Assembly (NCBI GenBank): GCA_021799555.1
Contig: JAJZAG010000032.1
Coordinates: 1-18,747, forward strand
DNA from: Deltaproteobacteria bacterium
GTDB lineage: Bacteria; Desulfobacterota; Binatia; Binatales; Binataceae
DNA: 18,747 nucleotides
Direction: 5' to 3'
Shown here: piece after piece, positions 1 through 6,575 of the stretch
How the letters are laid out: each line of letters opens with the position of its first letter
How positions within the stretch are numbered: position 1 is the first letter of the stretch
Made by a program: the position numbers and the translations under genes
The notes under the pieces: model-generated
What the model was told of the DNA's origin: nothing
The model's input: only the letters and a program-made list of their open reading frames with translations
Databases searched by the model: none

Positions 1-74
1 GCCGAAACGATCGCCTCGCGCACCAGCGCGCGGCGATTAAAGGTCGGGATGATGACGCTGACCTCGGGATTCAT
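1..74 (-). CDS. Family 2 glycosyltransferase, N-terminal fragment (cut by window edge)
   Basis: Only the first 24 codons lie in the window; the gene continues past position 1. The translation begins MNPEVSVIIPTFNRRALVRE, which is the classic first beta-strand and loop of GT-A fold family 2 glycosyltransferases (the V-S-V-I-I-P-T-[FY]-N-R signature that starts the nucleotide-sugar binding site). The ATG at 74-72 overlaps the engB stop codon in an ATGA arrangement, so the two genes are very likely translationally coupled in one minus-strand operon. The family transfers sugars from nucleotide-sugar donors to lipid, glycan or protein acceptors. The acceptor and the rest of the protein cannot be seen, so the substrate is unknown. 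Confidence 0.8.
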   Translation of the reverse strand, partial: MNPEVSVIIPTFNRRALVREAIVS

Positions 75-679
75 CGCGAGTGTACGAGCCTTGAAGTGTC
101 AGCGCGCGGTTTCGCGGCGACACGCACAATCCGGCGGCGCAATTCATCGATACCTTCGCCGGTTGCGGCGGAGCATAAGATCGGTACTGCGTCGAGCGCG
201 CGCATCCGCAGCATTGCGGCGGCGCGTTGGGAACGATTGAGCTTATCGCACTTGGTCGCCGCGACGATAACTTCGACGCCGCGACCCCGCACCGTTGCCG
301 CGATTGCCGCCTCGTCATGTCCTGGCCCGCGGCGGGAATCGACCAGCAGGACGAGCGCGGCAAGATTCTCGCGTTCGGCGAGATAGTCGGTCATCATTTC
401 GGCGACCGCGCGCGCCACCTTTTCGGGCGCTTTGGCGTAACCGTAACCCGGCAGATCGACCAGCGCGAGGCCGTCGCCGGAAACGAAAAAGTTAAGCGAC
501 TGCGTTCTGCCCGGTGTGCTGCTCGTGCGTGCCAGCCCTTTGACGCCTGCCAACGCGTTGAGCAGAGAACTTTTGCCGACGTTGGAACGGCCCGCAAGCG
601 CGATTTCGGCGCGGTCCCATCGAGGACATTGCCCGAGCGCGAACGCGGAAGTTTCAAACTGCGCGGCGAACTTTACCAT
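71..679 (-). CDS. engB: Ribosome biogenesis GTP-binding protein EngB (YihA/YsxC)
   Basis: This 202-residue protein has the usual length for EngB, a cytoplasmic GTPase needed for assembly of the 50S ribosomal subunit. All G motifs are visible: G1 GRSNVGKS at residues 30-37, a G2 region around TSSTPGRTQ (52-60), G3 DLPGYG at 75-80, G4 TKCD at 142-145 and G5 SAAT at 170-173. The SSTPGRTQ-then-LNFF stretch is characteristic of the EngB branch of TrmE-Era-type GTPases. The start at 679 gives the normal EngB N-terminus, ending just before a hydrophobic strand leading to G1. It lies 30 bp after the DUF309 gene, and its stop overlaps the start of a glycosyltransferase gene, so it sits inside a five-gene minus-strand operon. 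No key residue is missing. Confidence 0.96.
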   Translation of the reverse strand: MVKFAAQFETSAFALGQCPRWDRAEIALAGRSNVGKSSLLNALAGVKGLARTSSTPGRTQSLNFFVSGDGLALVDLPGYGYAKAPEKVARAVAEMMTDYLAERENLAALVLLVDSRRGPGHDEAAIAATVRGRGVEVIVAATKCDKLNRSQRAAAMLRMRALDAVPILCSAATGEGIDELRRRIVRVAAKPRADTSRLVHSR

Positions 680-709
680 CCTGCGGTCCTGGCTCTCGAT
701 ACTTTATCT

Positions 710-1081
710 TCAGGCTGGATGTGCCGCGCAAACAAATTCGATGCGCGGCGAGCGCAGCGCGGGCGCTCCTGAGTGAAGGCGCGCGAGAGCGGCGCTCAGC
801 GCGCTGCGAAATTCACGCAGGCGTATCGCGCGATGGCGGTCGGGGTAGGGCGCAAGCAGGTGAAGCGCGGCACGCAGATGGATTATCGCGCTTGCGGATT
901 CGCCTTGGGAGAGTTTGTGATTTGCGACCGCGGCGCGGAGCAGCCCGCGAAAGAAATTCCAATCGTCCGTGTCGTCCTCGAGCAGGTTCATCGCGCTTTC
1001 CATTTCCTCGTGCGCTTCGAAAAACTCTCCGCGGTTAAAGCGTTCAACTCCAGCGCGAAAGTGCCGCTCGACGTCGTCCAT
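710..1081 (-). CDS. DUF309 domain-containing protein
   Basis: A small (123-residue) predicted cytoplasmic helical protein. The N-terminal half carries the DUF309 signature: RFNRGEFFEAHEEMESAMN (about residues 14-32), followed by FFRGLLRAAVANHKLSQG, with the conserved H-E-x-x-E pair and the RGLL helix. The molecular function of the family is not established. A longer in-frame reading starting at 1192 would run deep into the preceding gene with low-complexity Ser/Thr/Arg sequence, so I chose the ATG at 1081. That start follows 28 bp after the START-like gene and has an AGGCGA weak ribosome-binding site. The C-terminal about 30 residues are basic and alanine-rich and may be disordered. It is part of the operon running toward engB. 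Confidence 0.85.
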   Translation of the reverse strand: MDDVERHFRAGVERFNRGEFFEAHEEMESAMNLLEDDTDDWNFFRGLLRAAVANHKLSQGESASAIIHLRAALHLLAPYPDRHRAIRLREFRSALSAALARLHSGAPALRSPRIEFVCAAHPA

Positions 1082-1109
1082 CGAGAGTTCGCCTGGCGCG
1101 CCGGTGCGG

Positions 1110-1712
1110 CTACGGCTCCTCGTCGCCGTCGTCGGGCGTGTCGACGGCCGTGATGTGAAGGGTGTTCTTGAGGCCGTCGAGCTGGGAGACAAAGATGTTG
1201 CGAATCACCGACTTGATGATACTGTCCGGCACCGGCAGCGATTGCAGCATCTTCGTTGTCGCGTGATAGGTGACAAGCGTCTCGCTCCCGCCGTCGGCCG
1301 CGAGCTGATAGGTGGCGTGGCTGTCGAACATCGGGTTGTTTACGGTTCGATAGGAGACACGTTGCGTTGCCGGGTCATAGGTGAAGGCTAATTCCATCGC
1401 GACGGTTTGTCCGGCAAATCCATCCAAATCCATCTCGAGGGTTTTACTGTTTTCCGACTGGGAGAGCACCTTGATATTTCGAACGCCCGGCGCGCTGCTC
1501 TTTTCGATATTTTGCAGCGCGCCGTAAACGGAAGGTTCGGGCGCGGCGATTCGCGCCGTGTAATCGGCGGTCCATAGGTTTCCGTCGTGGGAGATTTTTT
1601 CAGACAGAATTCCCGCCTTTTGGATCAACCGCGCCTGATAGATGCGCCATCCTGCATAACCCGCCACTACGACAATTATGATCGCGACGACAGCTTTGTA
1701 TGCTTTGTTCAT
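1110..1712 (-). CDS. Membrane-anchored SRPBCC/START-like protein
   Basis: The 200-residue protein starts with a single hydrophobic helix (about residues 7-24, AVVAIIIVVVAGYAGW) preceded by a short lysine-containing segment, so it is probably anchored with the bulk outside the cytoplasm. The rest looks like an SRPBCC (START/polyketide-cyclase) fold. It has an early strand with WTADYTARIAAPEPSVYGAL, the usual entry to the helix-grip fold, then alternating strands such as ETLVTYHATTKM, and a long C-terminal helix (SIIKSVIRNIFVSQLDGLKN). Such domains bind hydrophobic ligands or lipids; no ligand can be named from the sequence. The tail is acidic (DTPDDGDEEP). It lies 35 bp downstream of the PEBP-like gene and 28 bp before the DUF309 gene, consistent with one operon. 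Confidence 0.7.
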   Translation of the reverse strand: MNKAYKAVVAIIIVVVAGYAGWRIYQARLIQKAGILSEKISHDGNLWTADYTARIAAPEPSVYGALQNIEKSSAPGVRNIKVLSQSENSKTLEMDLDGFAGQTVAMELAFTYDPATQRVSYRTVNNPMFDSHATYQLAADGGSETLVTYHATTKMLQSLPVPDSIIKSVIRNIFVSQLDGLKNTLHITAVDTPDDGDEEP

Positions 1713-1747
1713 TCTCCGTCCAGCATCGAGCGCGCGGCGCGGTTGAT

Positions 1748-2299
1748 TTACCGGCCAAATGTTCCTACCAGTTCAGCGGTTGCCAGCACATGACCTTTGA
1801 CTCCTGCTTCAACCGCCGCGGCGCTCGCGGCTGACTTCAGATCGAGAGCCGCATCGAGCGCGTACAGCTTGAAGTGATAGTGATGCGCTGGTCCGCGCGG
1901 GGGGCATGGCCCGTTATACCCGATTCGACCGAAGCTGTTGATGCCCTGCGCGCCGCCGCTTGCTATGGATTTGGTCTTTTGGAGCGCTTCGGGCAATGAT
2001 CTTGCCGCTGCGGGAAGATTATAGACCACCCAGTGAATGAAATTGCCTGAGGGTGCGTCAGGATCGGCTAATATCAGGGCGAAAGACTTGGTGCCATCGG
2101 GGACTCCGTCCCATGTGAGCGGAGGCGAATTATCCGCCGAGTCGCAGGTATATTGCCGAGCAATCGTTGCCCCCGACGCGAAAGCGGAGCTGCTCAGCAC
2201 GAGAGGACCACGGTCGGCGGCTAGCGTGGATGCGGACGCGGCGAGAACAACGATGAGCGCGAGGTACGCGGAAAGGTTGGCAATCCGTTCTAAAAGCAT
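1748..2299 (-). CDS. Secreted YbhB/YbcL (PEBP-like, Raf kinase inhibitor-like) protein
   Basis: This is a 183-residue bacterial phosphatidylethanolamine-binding-like protein. Residues 1-28 form a signal peptide: a hydrophobic core YLALIVVLAASAS and a probable cleavage after TLAA. The mature part has the YbhB/YbcL hallmarks. FASGATIARQYTCDSADNSP precedes a PPLTWDGVP loop. LADPDAP at about 80-86 and FIHWVVYNLP follow, and GPCPPRGPAHHYHFKLYAL lies near 131-149. These line the ligand pocket. The physiological ligand of the bacterial family is not settled. It is the first gene of the minus-strand operon that ends with engB and the glycosyltransferase. There is no convincing Shine-Dalgarno, but a perfect TATAAT ends six bases upstream of the ATG (see the promoter entry), so it may be translated from a leaderless message. 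Confidence 0.9.
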   Translation of the reverse strand: MLLERIANLSAYLALIVVLAASASTLAADRGPLVLSSSAFASGATIARQYTCDSADNSPPLTWDGVPDGTKSFALILADPDAPSGNFIHWVVYNLPAAARSLPEALQKTKSIASGGAQGINSFGRIGYNGPCPPRGPAHHYHFKLYALDAALDLKSAASAAAVEAGVKGHVLATAELVGTFGR

Positions 2300-2305
2300 C
2301 GACCT

Positions 2306-2311
2306 ATTATA
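2306..2311 (-). promoter_or_regulatory. Perfect -10 element directly upstream of the PEBP-like gene
   Basis: Read on the minus strand, positions 2311-2306 are TATAAT, identical to the sigma-70 -10 consensus. Six bases (AGGTCG) separate it from the ATG at 2299. Transcription starting about seven bases below the -10 would begin at the start codon. A matching -35 is poor at 17 bp spacing. A separate TTGACA (minus strand 2387-2382) lies too far upstream to pair with it. Confidence 0.45.
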
Positions 2312-2581
2312 ATCATGTCGATGATTGGGCGGTACGGCTTTGGGGGTGGCGCGCTTGGTCGCTACAGAACATGTGAGACTTTGTCAAAATGATGAATAGA
2401 TAAATTAGTTCTCAGCTATTTCCGCTAATACCCTCTTGACGCCCCTGTTTGATTCTGCGAGTTTCAAAGATGGATATGGTGGGCGTAAGGGAGCAGATGG
2501 TTCGAATTGGCGAGGCGGAAAAAAACGTCCCAAGATCTCAGGGAAGGGCGGCAGGTCGAACCGGCCGCGCTTGGAGAGAAA
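2312..2581. other. Divergent intergenic region, AT-richer, no convincing gene
   Basis: This stretch separates the minus-strand PEBP operon from the plus-strand HTH gene and is clearly less GC-rich around 2380-2435 than the surrounding genes, as expected for promoter DNA. It contains a consensus TTGACA on the minus strand (2387-2382) and a TTGACG on the plus strand (2436-2441), but neither has a good -10 partner at 16-18 bp. The short open frames in it have no recognisable coding character. Confidence 0.5.
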
Positions 2582-2812
2582 ATGGCTACTGAATCAAAGT
2601 ACAGTTTGCCGCGGGTGATGACGGTGAAGGAGCTTTCCGAGTATCTTCGCGTCCATCCCTCAACGATTTATAAGTTGTTGCGCCGCGGTGAACTGCCGGG
2701 ATTCCGAATCGGCACCGACTGGCGCTTCAACGCCGAGGTAATCGATCGCTGGTGCATGGAGCGCAACATGAAAGCCAGCGAGCCTGGTTCGGGAAGTATG
2801 AACCGCAATTAG
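2582..2812 (+). CDS. Small excisionase-type (MerR-like HTH_17) DNA-binding protein
   Basis: A 76-residue protein consisting almost entirely of an excisionase-family winged helix-turn-helix. MTVKELSEYLRVHPSTIYKL is the helix-turn-helix, LLRRGELPGFRIGTDWRF is the wing, and VIDRWCMER is the closing helix. This domain is common in small regulators and excisionases that bind DNA; no integrase or phage gene is nearby, so a transcription-regulator role is more likely. I chose the ATG at 2582 because GGAGAG (2573-2578) lies at a suitable distance. A TTG at 2507 would add 25 polar residues without domain content. The partner or target is unknown. The gene is followed by 142 bp before the TetR gene. 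Confidence 0.82.
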   Translation: MATESKYSLPRVMTVKELSEYLRVHPSTIYKLLRRGELPGFRIGTDWRFNAEVIDRWCMERNMKASEPGSGSMNRN

Positions 2813-2912
2813 CTGTTCTTCGATCGGCCTCCGGCAATAAATCATCGGTTACGCGCACTATTGTACCTGTGCATCCGCGATGCATGGGTATGTTGCGGCG
2901 CGCTTTGAGCGC

Positions 2913-2941
2913 TTGACGCCAGGGTCCGTTGTGCCTAAGCA
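2913..2941 (+). promoter_or_regulatory. Possible sigma-70-type promoter before the TetR gene
   Basis: TTGACG (2913-2918) is followed after 17 bp by TAAGCA (2936-2941). The -35 is good but the -10 matches poorly. If used, transcription would start a few bases before the ATG at 2955, which would suit that start having no strong ribosome-binding site. Confidence 0.25.
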
Positions 2942-2954
2942 TACCGCTCGTTTA

Positions 2955-3596
2955 ATGGTTACCTCACCCAGACGTTCATCCCGGAGCGCCGCGCCCGCCA
3001 CGCGCAAGCGCGGCACGCTCGATCAGGTACTGGTGGATGCGGCGATGGATTTGTTCGCGTCGTACGGATACCGCGGGACTTCGTTGGCACGAATCGCTCG
3101 GGCGGCCGGCGTCACCAAGGGCGCCTTGTACTGGCACTTCACCGACAAAGAGGAATTTTTCCTCGCGGTGGTGGACAAGGTTCTGCGCGAGTGGAACAAG
3201 GCGTTTGCGCGCAAGCCTGCCACCACGGTGGCGGAGTTTCGCGAAGAATTCCTTTCCCTGTTCGAAACCAGCGCCGAGCTCAATCAGAAAAACCCATGGG
3301 TTTCGCGGCTGCTGCTGATTATCACGCTCGAATCGCACAAGATTGGTCCGCGCGTTCTACGCGCGATGCGCAAGGCGAATAAGGATCAGCTTGCTCATCT
3401 GCGCCGCGTCGTCGAGCGCGGCAAGCAGCTTGGTGTTTTCGGCTCGACGCTTGACGCGCAGTGGTCAGCCGTTCAGATGTGGACGGCATCCTTGGGACTG
3501 GCGCTGCTATGGTACTTGCACGGCTCACGCTTCGCGTTCCAGGAATCGTTGAACCGCCGCGCACGCGAATTTTTCGATCAATGGAGTACCCATTGA
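2955..3596 (+). CDS. TetR/AcrR family transcriptional regulator
   Basis: A 213-residue one-component regulator. Residues about 22-68 form the TetR DNA-binding domain: VLVDAAMDLFASYGYRGTSL, then IARAAGVTKGALYWHFTDKE as the helix-turn-helix with the typical G-A-L-Y-W-H-F recognition helix and the following KEEFFLAVVD helix. The remaining about 145 helical residues would form the ligand-binding dimer domain; it is variable and does not identify the ligand. The start is uncertain: ATG 2955 keeps a short basic N-terminal tail (residues 1-20), GTG 2931 has an AGGG at a suitable distance, and ATG 2880 is also in frame. The gene is 84 bp upstream of the luciferase-like oxidoreductase on the same strand, so it may control that gene. 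Confidence 0.93.
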   Translation: MVTSPRRSSRSAAPATRKRGTLDQVLVDAAMDLFASYGYRGTSLARIARAAGVTKGALYWHFTDKEEFFLAVVDKVLREWNKAFARKPATTVAEFREEFLSLFETSAELNQKNPWVSRLLLIITLESHKIGPRVLRAMRKANKDQLAHLRRVVERGKQLGVFGSTLDAQWSAVQMWTASLGLALLWYLHGSRFAFQESLNRRAREFFDQWSTH

Positions 3597-3680
3597 ACCG
3601 GCTCGAATCTGGCCGGCACGCGGCCGCCGCGCCGGAAAGCGCCGGCCCCTGATTTACCCGCCGAACAAGGAGGCACGCCG

Positions 3681-4814
3681 ATGGAATTCGCACTTCAGTA
3701 TGAAATACAGCGCAGTCGTCCGCACTACGACGGCTTCATGTACGACATCTACCAGCAGGCGACCGAGCAGGTCCGCTTGGCTGATCGACTCGGCTATCAT
3801 TCAGTGTGGACCGTCGAACATCACTTTCTCGCCGAATGGTCGTACTCGTCGGCGCCTGAGGTCTGGTACGGCGCGCTCAGCCAGGTGACGAAGCGTATTC
3901 GACTCGGGCACGGCGTGTGTCTGTTGCCGATACCGTTCAATCATCCCGTCAGGGTTGCGGAGCGAATTGCGGTGCTGGACATCATGTCCAACGGCCGGGT
4001 CGAGTGCGGAACCGGTCGTTCGATCACTGAGCAGGAGCTCGGCGGCTTCAATATCAATCCCGAAGACTCTCGCCCGATGTGGGAAGAAGCGGTGTCACAG
4101 CTTCCCAAGATGTGGACGCAGGATGTTTATCAGGGCTTCGAGGGAAAGTATTTCAAGATGCCGCCGCGCGAGGTGATTCCCAAGCCGGTCCAGAAGCCTC
4201 ATCCGCCGCTCTGGTTGGCCTCGACTCAACCTTCCACTTGGGAGGTCGCGGGCAGCAAGGGAATCGGCGCCCTGGGCTTCGGAATCTCCGAGCCAGGCGT
4301 GATCGACGGACTGATCAAGCTTTACAAAAAGGCCATCGCCAACTGCGAGCCTGTTGGCTCGTTCGTCAACGATCGCACCGCCGCAGCGACTATTTGCGTG
4401 TGCGCTCCGACGCGCGAGGAAGCGAAGCTGATCGGGAAGGACGCGATCGATTTCACGACTCGCAAGGCCGCCGAGCTGTTTACGCCTTTCGCCAAGCAAG
4501 AGGTGAAGGGCTACGAGTATTATAAAAAGATGGCCGAGGCGGCGGTCGCGACGGCGGACTACCGGCTTTCCCTGGCCGATTTGGACGCGCGGATCGAGAA
4601 AGGCGCAGTGATGGTCGGCGACCCCGAAGATTGCCTGCGCGTCGCCAGGATCTACGAATCCGCCGGAATAGATCTGCTCCTGATGCTGGTGCAAGTGGGT
4701 GCCGTGCCTCACGACAAGGTCATGCAGACGATCGATCTGATCGGCAAGCATGTGATGCCGAAGCTATCGCAGAGCGCCAGAACGTTTCAGGCCGAGTCCG
4801 CTGCGGCCCGCTGA
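3681..4814 (+). CDS. LLM class flavin-dependent oxidoreductase (luciferase-like)
   Basis: A 377-residue cytoplasmic enzyme of the bacterial luciferase-like superfamily, which uses reduced FMN or F420 for oxygenation or hydride transfer. A strong AAGGAGG (3667-3673) lies 7 bp before the ATG. Family features are visible: ATEQVRLADRLGYHSVWTVE with EHHF, the first helix and strand of the TIM barrel; TKRIRLGHGVCLLPIPFNHP, with the HPVRVAE helix that follows; and LDIMSNGRVECGTGRS, the conserved SxGRxxxGxGRG-like turn. Further on are PPLWLASTQPSTWEVAGSKG, and late in the chain VGDPEDCLRVARIYESAGID, the usual substrate-lid and C-terminal barrel region. The substrate cannot be inferred. The adjacent TetR gene is the probable regulator. 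A weak GC-rich stem-loop follows the stop. Confidence 0.93.
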   Translation: MEFALQYEIQRSRPHYDGFMYDIYQQATEQVRLADRLGYHSVWTVEHHFLAEWSYSSAPEVWYGALSQVTKRIRLGHGVCLLPIPFNHPVRVAERIAVLDIMSNGRVECGTGRSITEQELGGFNINPEDSRPMWEEAVSQLPKMWTQDVYQGFEGKYFKMPPREVIPKPVQKPHPPLWLASTQPSTWEVAGSKGIGALGFGISEPGVIDGLIKLYKKAIANCEPVGSFVNDRTAAATICVCAPTREEAKLIGKDAIDFTTRKAAELFTPFAKQEVKGYEYYKKMAEAAVATADYRLSLADLDARIEKGAVMVGDPEDCLRVARIYESAGIDLLLMLVQVGAVPHDKVMQTIDLIGKHVMPKLSQSARTFQAESAAAR

Positions 4815-4821
4815 TCCGGAT

Positions 4822-4846
4822 GCGCGGACGGACTGCGCCGCCGCGC
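4822..4846. terminator. GC-rich stem-loop between convergent genes
   Basis: GCGCGG (4822-4827) and CCGCGC (4841-4846) can pair around a 13-base loop, in the 54-bp gap between the convergent luciferase-like gene and the DUF2141 gene. There is no clear T-run on either strand (only CTCTT after the stem on the plus strand), so it is at best a weak or bidirectional terminator. Confidence 0.25.
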
Positions 4847-4868
4847 CTCTTAGCCGAGGTGTGCGGTC

Positions 4869-5327
4869 CTACTTCGCGTGGATGGTGATGTCCATTGTTC
4901 CGCCCTGGTACGTGAAGGCGGCCTGGTCGAACGACGGGGCGCTGAGCATATTGCGCGCGTCGTTCGAGAAGCCGTAAACCTCGGTCGGAATGCCAATCAC
5001 GTTCTTGCGCATGTGATCGGTGCCGTCTTCGTCCTGAAATGCGGCGACAGCATATTTTCCGGGCGGAAGTCGCTTGAACTTGCACACTGCGCCATTGCCG
5101 TCGATCGGTGCCGCCGCGCTCTGCACGATCGACTTGCGATCCATCGGAAAGCCGTCAGGATTGTTATACAACGCGCACTTCACTTTGCCCTTGCTATTCG
5201 GGCATCCGACAAAATGCACCCGTATCTCTCCCGATTGCGCCGCGTCGCCGGCGATCGCGCCGCGGCCGACCGGAAGAACCGCGAGCGCGCCGAGTGCCAC
5301 GATGGCCAGCTGAATTCGTCGTGTCAC
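4869..5327 (-). CDS. DUF2141 domain-containing exported protein
   Basis: A 152-residue protein with an N-terminal signal peptide (VTRRIQLAIVALGALAVLPV, likely cleaved after the RGAIAG region) and one DUF2141 domain. The domain shows IRVHFVGCPNSKGKVKCALY, the GFPMD loop, then CKFKRLPPGKYAVAAFQDED, where the PPGxYA-x-x-x-x-D-x-x-x-G pattern is the family signature, and near the C-terminus GFSNDARN and a final TMDITIH strand. The fold is probably a beta-sandwich in the periplasm or outer envelope, and the function is unknown. The start is GTG at 5327, because it overlaps the SDR stop in a GTGA arrangement and immediately begins a signal peptide. A longer reading from 5420 would run through the SDR coding region. 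Confidence 0.88.
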   Translation of the reverse strand: MTRRIQLAIVALGALAVLPVGRGAIAGDAAQSGEIRVHFVGCPNSKGKVKCALYNNPDGFPMDRKSIVQSAAAPIDGNGAVCKFKRLPPGKYAVAAFQDEDGTDHMRKNVIGIPTEVYGFSNDARNMLSAPSFDQAAFTYQGGTMDITIHAK

Positions 5328-6121
5328 TTTTTGAAACCCGGATGTGAACTTGGCCGCGAACCTGGCGCAGGCCGCGGATCGACGATTTGCCTGCCGGTTG
5401 GACGCACTTCGAGCGAGCATCCAAAAAGCGAATCGTCGTGAACGAGCGTGTAGACCGCGTCAGCGATTTCTTCCGGTTGAATTATCTTCGCCGGCATCCA
5501 GCTCTTGATCCCGTGCGCCTGCGCCTGCTCAAGTCCGCGCCGCACCATCGGAGTATCCACGATTCCGGGGCACACGCAGTTGACGCGGATCTTTTTTTCC
5601 TGCTCCCAAAACGCCAGCGAATGGGTGAAATTTACTACGCCCGCTTTTGCCGCACCGTACACCGCGTCCTGACGATGCGGATACAACCCGGCCATCGACG
5701 CCGTGTTGACGATCGCTCCGCCGCCGCCTTTTTCCATGATCGGCGCCGCGAGTCCGGTGCCGAGAATCACGGCCTGAAGATCGATCTCGATCACGAGATG
5801 CCATCTGGCCGGTTCGGCCAGCGGGAAGCCCGGTGCGCCGACGCCGATTCCGGCGTTGTTGTGCAGAATGTCGAGCCTGCCGAACTTCTGCACCGCCGTG
5901 TCGAGCATCCGGCGCGCGTCCGCTTCCCGGGTGACATCGGCGCGAACGAAAATCGCCTTGCCGCCAGCCTTTTCGATCTCCTTGACGGTCTCGGCGCCGC
6001 CAGCTTCGTTGATGTCGGCGACTACGATCGACGCGCCTTCGTGAGCAAGCCGAATCGATACCGCTCGCCCAATCCCAGACCCCGCGCCGGTTATCACCGC
6101 CGCTTTGCCTCTGACTTCCAT
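5324..6121 (-). CDS. SDR family NAD(P)-dependent oxidoreductase
   Basis: A 265-residue classical short-chain dehydrogenase/reductase. The cofactor motif TGAGSGIG is at residues 11-18, the acidic-site strand ends with VVADINEA (an Asp at the end of beta-2 favours NAD over NADP), NNAG is at 88-91, and the catalytic Ser142, Tyr155 and Lys159 sit in NTASMAGL and YGAAK. NCVCPGIVDTPM is the usual loop after beta-6. The ATG at 6121 has GGAGG about nine bases upstream; 28 extra in-frame codons upstream would overlap the DUF1634 gene and lack SDR sequence. It lies 19 bp after the DUF1634 gene and overlaps the DUF2141 start. The substrate is unknown. The C-terminus has a proline- and arginine-rich tail not seen in the shortest family members. 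Confidence 0.93.
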   Translation of the reverse strand: MEVRGKAAVITGAGSGIGRAVSIRLAHEGASIVVADINEAGGAETVKEIEKAGGKAIFVRADVTREADARRMLDTAVQKFGRLDILHNNAGIGVGAPGFPLAEPARWHLVIEIDLQAVILGTGLAAPIMEKGGGGAIVNTASMAGLYPHRQDAVYGAAKAGVVNFTHSLAFWEQEKKIRVNCVCPGIVDTPMVRRGLEQAQAHGIKSWMPAKIIQPEEIADAVYTLVHDDSLFGCSLEVRPTGRQIVDPRPAPGSRPSSHPGFKK

Positions 6122-6140
6122 GTGAATATCCTCCGCGCTC

Positions 6141-6572
6141 CTAGCCGATACGTCCGAGCAACATGCCGAAGACGAGGCCCGCCAGCACGTATGCGGTAAA
6201 TCCAACGTATGCGAAATCGCGTTCCTTGATAAAGAGCAGAAAGCAGAATGCCACCCGCGCCAGCGGCACCAGGGTTAGCACGAACAGACCGACCGTCATC
6301 ACCGAATGCGGGTCGCCCTCGACGGCGCTTTGAAGCAACTCGACAAAAGTCTGTTTCTCATGAACGTGGCCGCCCTGAATGATGTGATAACGCTGCGCGT
6401 AAAAGCCCGGCGAATGCGTCCCCATCAAGACCAGACCGCCAAGCAGGATGATCGTCGCGACGACCAGGATTGTGCGTAAGAGCAGCGGCGTCCATACCCG
6501 CAGGATTCGGTCTTCATCCGCGGATTGCGCCGTGTGTTCGAATTTTGGTGAGTGTTCAGCGGATTTCGACAT
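6141..6572 (-). CDS. DUF1634 membrane protein (TauE/SafE partner)
   Basis: A 143-residue inner-membrane protein with three predicted helices at about 31-52 (LLRTILVVATIILLGGLVLM), 92-115 (MTVGLFVLTLVPLARVAFCF) and 121-140 (FAYVGFTAYVLAGLVFGMLL), after a 27-residue charged N-terminal tail. The pattern of a periplasmic loop containing THSPGF followed by TVGLFVLTLVPLARV matches DUF1634. Genes of this family are commonly found beside TauE/SafE exporters, as here, with only three bases between them. The role is probably accessory to that exporter, but the biochemical function is not known. The SDR ribosome-binding site follows within 19 bp. Confidence 0.85.
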   Translation of the reverse strand: MSKSAEHSPKFEHTAQSADEDRILRVWTPLLLRTILVVATIILLGGLVLMGTHSPGFYAQRYHIIQGGHVHEKQTFVELLQSAVEGDPHSVMTVGLFVLTLVPLARVAFCFLLFIKERDFAYVGFTAYVLAGLVFGMLLGRIG

Positions 6573-6575
6573 CTT

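Noticed and set aside
2436..2618. Small open frame overlapping the start of the HTH gene
   Set aside because: Basic low-information sequence without a family match, and the HTH frame with its ribosome-binding site is clearly the real gene.
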